The translations under genes and the position numbers were made by a program. 64,000 nucleotides of DNA, from the NCBI GenBank assembly GCA_036395835.1, contig DASWCW010000113.1:32212-96211 (forward strand). The letters run 5' to 3'. This DNA comes from AP-16 sp036395835. Its GTDB lineage: Bacteria; Pseudomonadota; Alphaproteobacteria; Rhizobiales; Xanthobacteraceae. The notes beneath the pieces are model-generated. The model worked only from the letters and a program-made list of their open reading frames with translations. It had not been told where the DNA came from and ran no database searches. How positions within the stretch are numbered: the first letter of the stretch is position 1; the number at the start of each line of letters is the position of its first letter. Below are positions 34,101 through 42,441 of the stretch, piece after piece.

Positions 34101-35047
34101 AGCGGCCGGGCCCACGCTCCGGGCGCCGTGCCCGCGCGTCGGCTTCCTGGGGGTTTGTCCTTGCGGAGCGCCTGCTGCCGCCGCTCCCGATAAAAATAGC
34201 GAGCCGAATCAGCTCCTTCATGCGATTCTGGGTGCTCCGATTGGAGGCGGCGATCCCGCGCTTTACCGGGATCGCGACGTCGGCGCTGTTTCTCGTCGCC
34301 AGCATTGGTTACGGCGCGGTCCGGGGGGACCATGTCCCGATGATCGTCGACACGCTCCAGGATTGGCGGGATGCGGGCGCCAATTCCATGGGCTTTCGCA
34401 TCGCCGCGGTTTCGCTCTCCGGCGAAAAGCACGTCGGCCGCGCCGAGATCGTCGCGGCGGCCGGCGTGACCGAGCGCACTTCCCTGCTGTTCCTCGACGT
34501 CGAGGCGGCACGCTCGCGGCTGAAAACGATTCCCTGGATCGCCGACGCCACGGTCCGCAAGCTGTTCCCGGACCGGCTGCAGATCCGGGTGAGGGAGCGC
34601 GAGCCGTTTGCGCTCTGGCAGGTCGACGGCAAGCTCGCGCTCGTCGCCGCCGACGGCACCGTCATCGGGCCGCTGAGCGACCCGGCTTTCGCCGCGCTGC
34701 CGCTCGTGGTCGGGCGCGGCGCGCAGAAGAAGGCCAGAGATTTTCTCGCCCTGCTCGATCGCTATCCCTCGATCCGGGAGCAGGTGCGCGCCAGCGTGCT
34801 CGTCGCCGAACGGCGCTGGAACCTCAAGCTCAAGAACAACGTCGATGTCCGCTTGCCGGAAACCGAGGTCGGGCCCGCCCTCGACACGCTGGTTGCGCTC
34901 GACCGCGACAAGCGGCTCATCGGCCGCGACATCCTCGCGATCGACCTGCGCTTGCCGGATCGCGTCTCGGTGCGGCTCTCGGATGCGGCCGCGCAGGCGC
35001 GCGAGGAGGCGCGCAAGCCGCCGAAGAAGAAGGGCGGCGACGCATGA
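34067..35047 (+). CDS. ftsQ: Cell division protein FtsQ
   Basis: A 326-residue bitopic protein linking early and late divisome proteins. Basic cytosolic N-terminus, one helix (about 68-88, FTGIATSALFLVASIGYGAV), a POTRA domain starting VSLSGEKHVGRAEIVAAAG, then the beta domain (NVDVRLPETEVGPALDTLVAL). MDGRGRLAEPL resembles the start used in Bradyrhizobium-like FtsQ; it overlaps ddl by 34 bases. A Lys-rich C-terminus ends four bases into the ftsA start (ATGA). Confidence 0.93.
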   Translation: MDGRGRLAEPLKRPGPRSGRRARASASWGFVLAERLLPPLPIKIASRISSFMRFWVLRLEAAIPRFTGIATSALFLVASIGYGAVRGDHVPMIVDTLQDWRDAGANSMGFRIAAVSLSGEKHVGRAEIVAAAGVTERTSLLFLDVEAARSRLKTIPWIADATVRKLFPDRLQIRVREREPFALWQVDGKLALVAADGTVIGPLSDPAFAALPLVVGRGAQKKARDFLALLDRYPSIREQVRASVLVAERRWNLKLKNNVDVRLPETEVGPALDTLVALDRDKRLIGRDILAIDLRLPDRVSVRLSDAAAQAREEARKPPKKKGGDA

Positions 35048-36366
35048 GCCCGCTCCAGCACGGCCTCACCCCGAAGATGAAGCCGATCTCGCCGCGGCGC
35101 TCGGCGGTGATCTGCGCGCTCGATATCGGCACCAGCAAGGTCGCCTGCTTGATCGCGCGGCTCAAACCCTGCGGCGCGCAGGAGGCGCTGCGCCGCCGCA
35201 GCCACGCGGTCGAGGTGCTCGGCATCGGCCACACCCGCGCGCGCGGCATCAAATCCGGCACCATCGTCAATCTCGCCGAGGCCGAGCAGGCGGTGCGGCA
35301 GGCGGTCGACGCCGCCGAGCGCATGGCGCATGTGAATGTCGAATCCGTCGTGCTCTCGATCGGTGCCGGCCGCATGGCGAGCGAGCTTTATGCCGCCACC
35401 GTCCACATCGGCGGCCCGGCGGCGACCGACGCCGATATCGATCGCGTGCTCGCCGCCGGCAGCCGGCATTCCGTGCGCGGCGGCCGCGCGGTGCTGCATT
35501 CGCTGCCGGTTTCCTATGCGCTCGACGAGAGCCGGGACATTCGCGATCCGCGCGGCATGCTCGGGCGCCGGCTCGGCGTCGACATGCATGTGGTCACGAC
35601 CGACGTCGCGGTGGCCCGCAATCTGATGCTCGCGGTGGAGCGCTGCCATTTGTCCGTGGAGGCCATGGCGGCCGCGCCCTATGCGGCGGGGCTGTGCGCG
35701 CTCGCCGACGACGAAGCCGATCTCGGCGCCGCCGTGGTCGATATCGGCGCGGGCACCACCACGGTCGCGGTGTCCTCGCACGGGCGTTTCGTCTACGCCG
35801 ACGCCTTTGCGCTCGGCGGCAACCACGTCACCATGGATCTCGCGCGCGGCTTGACCGCCAAGGTCGCCGATGCCGAACGCATCAAGACGCTGCACGGCAG
35901 CGCCATCTCCGGCCAATCGGACGATCGCGACATGATCACCGTGCCGCCGGTCGGCGAGGACGAGCGCGAGCCGCCGCATGTGGTCTCGCGCGCGGCGCTG
36001 GTGCGCATCATCAGCCCGCGGGTCGAGGAAATTCTGGAGATGGTGCGCGACCGTCTCGCGGCTTCGTCGTTCGCGGCGGACCCGGGGGCTCGCGTGGTGC
36101 TGACGGGAGGCTCGAGCCAGCTCGCCGGACTGCCGGAGATCGCCGCCCGCATTCTCGCTCGCCGGGTGCGGGTCGGCCGTCCGCTCGGCATCGCGGGACT
36201 TCCCGAAGCCGCCAAGGGCCCGGCGTTCGCGGTCGCGGCCGGGCTCCTGATCTATCCGCAGATGGCGCATCTCGAACAATTCGAATCGCGGCGCACGCGA
36301 CAGCTCATGACGGGGACCGACGGTTATTTCGCGAGGGTGGGACGATGGCTTCGCGAGAGCTTCTAG
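35044..36366 (+). CDS. ftsA: Cell division protein FtsA
   Basis: A 440-residue actin-like protein tethering FtsZ to the membrane. SAVICALDIGTSKVACLIARL is phosphate loop 1; VVDIGAGTTTVAV the second phosphate loop; VVLTGGSSQLAGLPEIA the adenosine motif. The C-terminal amphipathic helix (RVGRWLRESF) is the membrane-targeting sequence. Start overlaps the ftsQ stop. 88 bases separate it from ftsZ. Confidence 0.96.
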   Translation: MSPLQHGLTPKMKPISPRRSAVICALDIGTSKVACLIARLKPCGAQEALRRRSHAVEVLGIGHTRARGIKSGTIVNLAEAEQAVRQAVDAAERMAHVNVESVVLSIGAGRMASELYAATVHIGGPAATDADIDRVLAAGSRHSVRGGRAVLHSLPVSYALDESRDIRDPRGMLGRRLGVDMHVVTTDVAVARNLMLAVERCHLSVEAMAAAPYAAGLCALADDEADLGAAVVDIGAGTTTVAVSSHGRFVYADAFALGGNHVTMDLARGLTAKVADAERIKTLHGSAISGQSDDRDMITVPPVGEDEREPPHVVSRAALVRIISPRVEEILEMVRDRLAASSFAADPGARVVLTGGSSQLAGLPEIAARILARRVRVGRPLGIAGLPEAAKGPAFAVAAGLLIYPQMAHLEQFESRRTRQLMTGTDGYFARVGRWLRESF

Positions 36367-36454
36367 TGGGCTTTGACCATCGTAGGACCGAGCCGGCCGG
36401 CGGCGGACCGGCCGAACGCGCCGGCGTTCTCGCCTGCGCTCTGGAGAGGCAGCC

Positions 36455-38146
36455 ATGACGATCAACCTGAAGATGCCCGACATACGGGAGCTCAAGCCGC
36501 GGATCACGGTGTTCGGCGTGGGCGGGGCCGGCGGAAACGCGGTCAACAACATGATCACCGCGGGCCTCGTCGGTTGCGACTTCGTCGTCGCCAACACCGA
36601 CGCGCAGGCGCTGACCATGTCGAAGGCCGAGCGCATCATCCAAATGGGCGTTGCGGTGACCGAGGGGCTGGGTGCCGGCTCGCAGCCGGACGTCGGACGC
36701 GCCGCCGCCGAGGAGGTGGTCGACGAGATCCGCGATCATCTCTCCGGCGCCCACATGGTGTTCATCACCGCCGGAATGGGCGGCGGCACCGGCACCGGCG
36801 CATCTCCGGTGATCGCCCGGCTCGCCCGCGAACTCGGCATTCTCACCGTCGGCGTCGTGACGAAGCCGTTCCAATTCGAAGGGCAGCGCCGCATGCGGCT
36901 CGCCGAGAACGGCATCCAGGAGCTGCAGAAGGCGGTCGACACGCTGCTGGTGATCCCGAATCAGAACCTGTTCCGGGTCGCCAACGAGAAGACCACGTTC
37001 GCGGACGCCTTCGCGATGGCCGACCAGGTGCTCTATTCCGGCGTCGCCTGCATCACCGACCTGATGGTCAAGGAAGGCCTGATCAACCTGGATTTTGCCG
37101 ACGTGCGCGCCATCATGCGCGAAATGGGCAAGGCCATGATGGGCACCGGCGAGGCCTCGGGCGAGAAACGCGCGCTCACCGCGGCCGAGGCAGCTATCGC
37201 CAACCCGCTGATCGACGATTCCTCCATGAAGGGCGCGCGCGGGCTCCTGATCTCGATCACCGGCGGCAAGGACCTCACCCTCTATGAGGTGGACGAGGCT
37301 GCGACCCGCATCCGCGAGGAAGTCGACCAGGAGGCCAACATCATCGTCGGCGCCACCTTCGATGAAGCGCTCGAGGGGGTCATTCGCGTTTCGGTGGTTG
37401 CGACCGGCATCGACGCCATTTCCAACGCGGCGTCTTCGATCGATTCGCGGCTTGCCGAATTGACCCAGAAGCTGCGCTCCAGTCCGCAGCGTCACGCCGA
37501 CCGCGTCGAGCGCGAGCCCGGGCGGGCCGCGGAAGCATCAACGCCGCCGGCGGGCGCCAGATCCGGCTCCGCCCCGGCCCCAGCGACGCTGCCGCCCGCG
37601 ACCGCGATCGAAAACGTGACGCTGCGGCCGATTCCGCCCAAACCCTCGCTGTTCCTGGACGAGCACCCGGGGCCGCTCGCGCAGGAGCCGCCGGCGCAAC
37701 GCCACTTCATTCCGCCGCAGCCCGAGCGGGCGCCCAATCGCGCCGCGCGCATGCCGCGGATCGAGGACCTGCCGCTGCCCGCGCAGAACGAGATCCGTGC
37801 CCGCCGCGGCGAAATGCCGGAACCACATCCCGAGAAACGCCGCACCTCGCTGTTGCAGCGCCTAGCCGCGGTCGGCCTCGGCCGGCGCGAAGAGGAGGAG
37901 CCCATGGCCCAACAGTCCAATCCGACGCCGCGACCGCAGCCGCAGGCTGCAACCCGTGCTCCGGCTCCCCCGCCGCGACGGCAGGAGGAGGCGCACGACC
38001 CGGTCTCCGAATATGCCAAGCGCTCGCCCGCGCCCCGGCCGGCCCCGCAGGGGCTCGACCCGCACGGCCGGCCGGCACCGGTGCACAATCCGATTGATGA
38101 GGATCACCTGGAGATCCCGGCGTTCCTGCGCCGCCAAGCGAACTGA
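36455..38146 (+). CDS. ftsZ: Cell division GTPase FtsZ, long form
   Basis: A 563-residue tubulin homologue forming the Z ring. Tubulin signature GGGTGTG at about 109-115, GVGGAGGNAVNNMI N-terminal loop, NLDFADVRAIM T7 loop. After the GTPase core (about 320) there is a long Pro/Arg-rich linker of some 200 residues, then the conserved C-terminal peptide DHLEIPAFLRRQAN that binds FtsA. The long linker is typical of Rhizobiales FtsZ1. A stem-loop at 38197-38236 follows. Confidence 0.97.
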   Translation: MTINLKMPDIRELKPRITVFGVGGAGGNAVNNMITAGLVGCDFVVANTDAQALTMSKAERIIQMGVAVTEGLGAGSQPDVGRAAAEEVVDEIRDHLSGAHMVFITAGMGGGTGTGASPVIARLARELGILTVGVVTKPFQFEGQRRMRLAENGIQELQKAVDTLLVIPNQNLFRVANEKTTFADAFAMADQVLYSGVACITDLMVKEGLINLDFADVRAIMREMGKAMMGTGEASGEKRALTAAEAAIANPLIDDSSMKGARGLLISITGGKDLTLYEVDEAATRIREEVDQEANIIVGATFDEALEGVIRVSVVATGIDAISNAASSIDSRLAELTQKLRSSPQRHADRVEREPGRAAEASTPPAGARSGSAPAPATLPPATAIENVTLRPIPPKPSLFLDEHPGPLAQEPPAQRHFIPPQPERAPNRAARMPRIEDLPLPAQNEIRARRGEMPEPHPEKRRTSLLQRLAAVGLGRREEEEPMAQQSNPTPRPQPQAATRAPAPPPRRQEEAHDPVSEYAKRSPAPRPAPQGLDPHGRPAPVHNPIDEDHLEIPAFLRRQAN

Positions 38147-38622
38147 TCCGGGCCACGCCGCGGCGTTCGTATCGGCGTTGCGGCGGACGCGCTTTGCCTC
38201 CCCGACCGGCTGCGGCGACCTTCCCGCATGGGGAGGTGAAACAGTTTTTGCCGCTCGGCTCGGATTCAAATTGTTTGTACCCCGCGCTTCTGGTGCCAGT
38301 GATTCGCGCAGCCGAGGCCGAGCCTGTGGAGAACTCGGCGCCTCGGAATCCGAAAGGAGGACAAGCCATTCGGCGAAATTTCGTTTGTGGGCCGGTTGTT
38401 AACGGCAGAGGTAACAATCGGTAAAAAACCGTGAATTGGACTTGCCCCGACGCATGGTTAATGTGTTCGTCGTAGGGGCTTACTGCGTCGGGGGACCGCG
38501 GGCGGCAACGATCCGCACGATAAAATTCCCGGCCATCGACAGCAAGCGGAAGCCCATCGGGGGTTGCCGATCGTGTGCGCTCGTCGTGGGCGAGGCGATG
38601 CGGTGAAGGGGCAGAACGAGGC
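38147..38622 (+). other. ftsZ-lpxC intergenic region
   Basis: 476 bases. CCTCCCC (38197-38203) pairs with GGGGAGG (38230-38236), with five T at 38245-38249: either a weak ftsZ terminator or a half-copy of the CCTCCCC palindrome family. Further on, TTGGAC (38436-38441) and TAATGT (38459-38464), 17 apart, are a modest promoter candidate for lpxC with a long leader of about 155 bases. Nothing protein-coding is visible. Confidence 0.4.
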
Positions 38623-39567
38623 ATGAAAGCGGGCAAGCAGACCACGCTTCGCAGCCGAGCCGCCGTTTCCGGGATCGGCGTCCACTCCGGGCTTCCCGTC
38701 ACGCTCACGTTGCATCCGGCCGATGCCGGAACCGGCGTCGTCTTCATCCGCTGCGTGGGCGGCAGGCGGCAGCGCGAGATCCGCGCCAATGCCCGGTCGG
38801 TCACGGCGACCGAGCTTGCGACCGTGCTGGGCGATGCCTCGGGGCCCGGCGTCTCCACGATAGAGCACATCATGGCGGCGCTGTGCGGGCTCGGCGTCGA
38901 CAACGCCATCGTCGAGCTCGACGGCCCGGAAGCGCCGATCATGGACGGCAGCGCCGCTCCCTTCGTGCAGGCGATCGACGAAGCCGGCATTGTCGCGCTG
39001 CCCGCGGCGCGCCGGTATACCAAGGTGCTCAAGCCGATCCGCATCGCCAAAGACAATGCCTATGGCGAGCTGAAACCCTATGATCGCGGGTTCCGGGTCG
39101 AGGTCGAGATCGAGTTCGATCACCCGCTGATCGGCCGGCAAGCGCTGGCCGTCGAGGTCGGCCCCGCCACGTTCCGGCGCGAGATCGCGCGCGCGCGCAC
39201 CTTCGGCTTCCTCCGCGACGTGGGCAAATTATGGAGCGCCGGCTACGCGCTCGGCGCCACGCTGGAAAATACCCTCGTGGTCAGCGACGATCGCGTGCTC
39301 AATCCCGGCGGACTGCGATTTGCCGACGAGTTCGTGCGTCACAAGGCGCTCGACGCCATCGGCGATCTGGCGCTCGCAGGCGCGCCGATCCTGGGCGCCT
39401 ACCGCTCGGTGCGCGGCGGCCACAAGCTCAATCACGCGGTGCTCACCGCGCTGATCGCGGACCCCACCGCCTGGACCATCGTGGAAGAGGGCAAGCCGCG
39501 GCCGCGCGGTCACGCCGAGCTGCCGGTCGGGATGGTGGCGCCGGCCTACGGGCCGGACCTGTCCTGA
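38623..39567 (+). CDS. lpxC: UDP-3-O-acyl-GlcNAc deacetylase LpxC
   Basis: A 314-residue zinc deacetylase, first committed step of lipid A synthesis. Zinc His in VSTIEHIMAALCG (about 77-81), the second site HKALDAIGDLALAG (HxxxD), and the catalytic His near GGHKLNHAVL. Two LpxC repeats. Start ATG 38623 (MKAGKQTTLRS) matches the family; the frame is open 16 codons further. End of the dcw cluster as in most Gram-negatives. Confidence 0.96.
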   Translation: MKAGKQTTLRSRAAVSGIGVHSGLPVTLTLHPADAGTGVVFIRCVGGRRQREIRANARSVTATELATVLGDASGPGVSTIEHIMAALCGLGVDNAIVELDGPEAPIMDGSAAPFVQAIDEAGIVALPAARRYTKVLKPIRIAKDNAYGELKPYDRGFRVEVEIEFDHPLIGRQALAVEVGPATFRREIARARTFGFLRDVGKLWSAGYALGATLENTLVVSDDRVLNPGGLRFADEFVRHKALDAIGDLALAGAPILGAYRSVRGGHKLNHAVLTALIADPTAWTIVEEGKPRPRGHAELPVGMVAPAYGPDLS

Positions 39568-39640
39568 GCCGGGCGCGAGCGCGCCATATTCCCGGCCGAA
39601 TGTCCTCGTAATCGCATGGTCAGCCGAACGTTTTTCGGCT
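39568..39640 (+). terminator. Two stem-loops after lpxC
   Basis: GCCGGG/CCCGGC (39568-39573 and 39591-39596) begins right after the lpxC stop and encloses a GCGC/GCGC stem; AGCCGAAcgtttTTCGGCT (39622-39640) is a perfect 7-bp hairpin. Neither has a U-tract behind it, so termination is possible but unproven. Confidence 0.4.
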
Positions 39641-39709
39641 ACTAGGCAGTCGGGACCGGCTTTGGGGGCCGGGGCCGGGGCTGCGGGGGACACGGATTTA
39701 CATTCCATC

Positions 39710-40573
39710 ATGATTTCGCGTTTGCCGACGTCACGGTCGAGGCGAAGGCGGGGATCGCTGCCCCGCGCGCTCATGCTCGTGCTCGCGGCCGCCGCGCTCT
39801 CCGCCTGCGCCTGGTTCGGCGACAAGGACCTGCCGCTGTCGGATGATCCGCCCGATCGGCTCTACAACGAAGGCCTCTATCTTCTGAACACCAAGCACGA
39901 CTTCAAAGCCGCCGCGAAGAAATTCGAGGAGGTCGATCGCCAGCACCCCTATTCGGAATGGGCGCGCAAGTCGCTGATCATGACCGCCTATGCCTATTAT
40001 GAGAGCCGGCAGTACGACGAGGCCATCGTCTCGGCCAAGCGCTACGTGACCCTGCATCCGGGCAGCCCGGACGCCGCCTACGCGCAATTTCTGATCGGAT
40101 CCTCGTATTTCGAGCAGATCCCGGACGTCACCCGCGATCAGCTCGGCACCGAAAGGGCGCTCCAGTCGCTCGACGAGGTGGTGCGCAAATTCCCCAATAC
40201 CGAATATGCCGCGAGCGCCAAGCGCAAGATCGACGTCGCCAAGGATCAGCTCGCCGGCAAGGAGATGACGATCGGTCGCTATTACCAGGAGAAGCGCGAC
40301 TACACCGGCGCGATCAACCGGTTCAAGGTCGTGGTGACCCAATATCAGACCACGCGGCACGTCGAAGAGGCGCTGATGCGGCTCGCCGAGGTCTACATGG
40401 CGCTCGGCATCGTCGACGAGGCGCAGACCGCCGCCGCGGTGCTGGGCCACAATTTCCCGGACAGTCCCTGGTACAAGGACGCGTATCGCCTGGTGAAATC
40501 CGGCGGGCTCGAACCGCGCGAGACCGAAGGCTCCTGGATCAGCAAGGCCTTCAGGAAGCTCGGCCTCGGCTGA
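39710..40573 (+). CDS. bamD: Outer membrane assembly lipoprotein BamD
   Basis: A 287-residue lipoprotein of the BAM complex, inserting beta-barrels into the outer membrane. Arg-rich signal peptide with lipobox LSAC (Cys33), then five TPR-like repeats (DPPDRLYNEGLYLLNTKHDFKAA onward), as in ComL/YfiO. The start at ATG 39710 avoids a Gly-rich upstream extension. recN starts six bases after its stop, suggesting cotranscription. Confidence 0.95.
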   Translation: MISRLPTSRSRRRRGSLPRALMLVLAAAALSACAWFGDKDLPLSDDPPDRLYNEGLYLLNTKHDFKAAAKKFEEVDRQHPYSEWARKSLIMTAYAYYESRQYDEAIVSAKRYVTLHPGSPDAAYAQFLIGSSYFEQIPDVTRDQLGTERALQSLDEVVRKFPNTEYAASAKRKIDVAKDQLAGKEMTIGRYYQEKRDYTGAINRFKVVVTQYQTTRHVEEALMRLAEVYMALGIVDEAQTAAAVLGHNFPDSPWYKDAYRLVKSGGLEPRETEGSWISKAFRKLGLG

Positions 40574-40578
40574 GATTC

Positions 40579-42255
40579 ATGCTGATCCGACTCTCGATCC
40601 GCGACATCGTCCTGATCGAGCGCCTCGACATCGAGTTCGCTGCGGGCCTCGCGGTACTCACCGGCGAGACCGGGGCCGGCAAGTCGATCCTGCTCGATGC
40701 CTTCGCGCTGGCGCTCGGGGCGCGCGGGGATGCCGGCCTGGTGCGGCACGGAGCGGAGCAGGGTCAGGTCGTCGCAGCCTTCGAGCTCGACGACGACCGC
40801 CATCCGGCGCGCGACATCCTCATCGACAACGGCATCGCCGTCGAGGATCCGCTGCTGCTGCGCCGCGTCCAGCTCGCCGACGGCCGCACGCGGGCATTCG
40901 TCAACGATCAGCCGGTCAGCGTCCAGGTGCTCAAGAGCCTCGGCGTGTCGCTGGTCGAGATTCACGGCCAGCACGACGAGCGGGCGCTGGTCGATGCCGC
41001 CACCCACCGCAGGCTGCTCGACGCCTACGGCAGGCTCGAGCCGCAGGCCGCGGCGCTGACAGCGGCCTGGAAGACCTGGCGCACCGCGGGCGAGGATCTC
41101 GACGCGCACCGGGCCCGCGTCGAGGAGACCCGCCGCGAGGCGGAATTTCTGCGGCACGCGGTCGAGGAGCTGCGCACGCTCGCGCCCGAGCCCGGCGAGG
41201 AGGCAAGCCTCGCCGACCGCCGCGCCACGATGATGCAGGCCGAAAAGGTCGCGGGCGATCTGCACGATGCCCATGAGCTGCTGGCCGGCTCGGGCTCGCC
41301 GCTGCCGGGACTGGCCGCCGCCGTTCGCCGCATGGAGAAACGCGCCGCGCAGGCGCCGGCGCTCATCGAGCCGGCCGTGAAAGCGCTCGACCAGGCGCTG
41401 ATCGCCATGGAAGACGCCCGCGCGCATATCGAGCATGCGATCCACATCGCGCGATTCGATCCGCGCGAGATCGAGCGCATCGAGGAGCGACTGTTCGCGT
41501 TGCGCGCCGCGAGTCGCAAGTACAACGTCGCGGTCGACGAGCTTGCGGCGCTGGCGGCCCGCTATGCGACGGATCTCGCCGCGCTCGACGCCGGGGCCGA
41601 GGCGCTGATCGGGCTCGAGCGTGCCGCGCGCGAGGCCGAGGCGTGTTATCGCGAAGGTGCGCAAGCGCTGTCCGCGGCGCGGCGGCGCGCGGCGGCCGCG
41701 CTCGACCGCGCCGTCAACGCCGAGCTCAAGCCGCTGCGGCTCGAGCGCGCGCGGTTTCTCACCGAGATCGCGACCGACCCCGCGGCTCCCGGTCCCGACG
41801 GCATCGATCGCGTGGAGTTCTGGGTCGAGACCAATCCGGGCACGCGGCCGGGACCGCTGATGAAGGTCGCGTCCGGCGGGGAGCTGGCGCGCTTCCTGCT
41901 CGCGCTCAAGGTGGTGCTGGCCGATCGCGGCTCGGCGCCGACCCTCGTATTCGACGAGATCGACACCGGGGCGGGAGGCGCCGTCGCCGACGCAATCGGC
42001 GTGCGGCTCGCGCGGCTTGCCGCGCGCGTCCAGGTGATCGCGGTCACCCACGCGCCGCAGGTCGCCGCGCGCGCGGGGCGCCACTATCTGATCACCAAGC
42101 AGGCGCTCGACCGCGGTAAAAGGGTCGCGACCCGGGTTGCGGAAGTGACCGCCGACCACCGCCGCGAGGAGATCGCCCGCATGCTGGCCGGCTCGGAGAT
42201 CACCGAGGAGGCCCGCGCCGCCGCCGAGCGCCTGATCCGCCCGGCCGCGGGTTGA
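40579..42255 (+). CDS. recN: DNA repair protein RecN
   Basis: A 558-residue SMC-like ATPase for double-strand break repair. Walker A LTGETGAGKSILLDA (about 27-41), a central coiled coil (about 150-370), signature KVASGGELARFLLALKVVLA and Walker B PTLVFDEIDTGAGG. Full length. The gene after it, ligA, is 186 bases away across a palindromic repeat. Confidence 0.97.
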   Translation: MLIRLSIRDIVLIERLDIEFAAGLAVLTGETGAGKSILLDAFALALGARGDAGLVRHGAEQGQVVAAFELDDDRHPARDILIDNGIAVEDPLLLRRVQLADGRTRAFVNDQPVSVQVLKSLGVSLVEIHGQHDERALVDAATHRRLLDAYGRLEPQAAALTAAWKTWRTAGEDLDAHRARVEETRREAEFLRHAVEELRTLAPEPGEEASLADRRATMMQAEKVAGDLHDAHELLAGSGSPLPGLAAAVRRMEKRAAQAPALIEPAVKALDQALIAMEDARAHIEHAIHIARFDPREIERIEERLFALRAASRKYNVAVDELAALAARYATDLAALDAGAEALIGLERAAREAEACYREGAQALSAARRRAAAALDRAVNAELKPLRLERARFLTEIATDPAAPGPDGIDRVEFWVETNPGTRPGPLMKVASGGELARFLLALKVVLADRGSAPTLVFDEIDTGAGGAVADAIGVRLARLAARVQVIAVTHAPQVAARAGRHYLITKQALDRGKRVATRVAEVTADHRREEIARMLAGSEITEEARAAAERLIRPAAG

Positions 42256-42313
42256 CGAGCGGCGAATTTCGCGGCTGTAAAGTTTCGATCCGAGACGCGC
42301 GACGTACTCCTCA

Positions 42314-42429
42314 CCCTCCCCTGGAGGGGGAGGGTCGCGCGCGAAGCGCGCTGGGTGGGGTGATGCAGCCTCACCCCCACCCGGCTCGCGTCTTTGACGC
42401 TCGCCGACCTCCCCCCTCGAGGGGGAGGT
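42314..42429. repeat. Palindromic CCTCCCC element (copy C)
   Basis: 116 bp from CCCTCCCCTGGAGGGGGAGG to the ACCTCCCCCC/GGGGGGAGGT palindrome, with the internal GGTGGGGTGA/TCACCCCCACC dyad and CGGCTCGCG-type repeat shared with copy B. Its 3' arm reads GGGGGAGGTGGGAG and supplies the Shine-Dalgarno of ligA at about seven bases from the ATG. That strand can also pair with the element's own upper arm, so the element may gate ligA translation. Confidence 0.85.
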
Positions 42430-42441
42430 GGGAGATTGTTG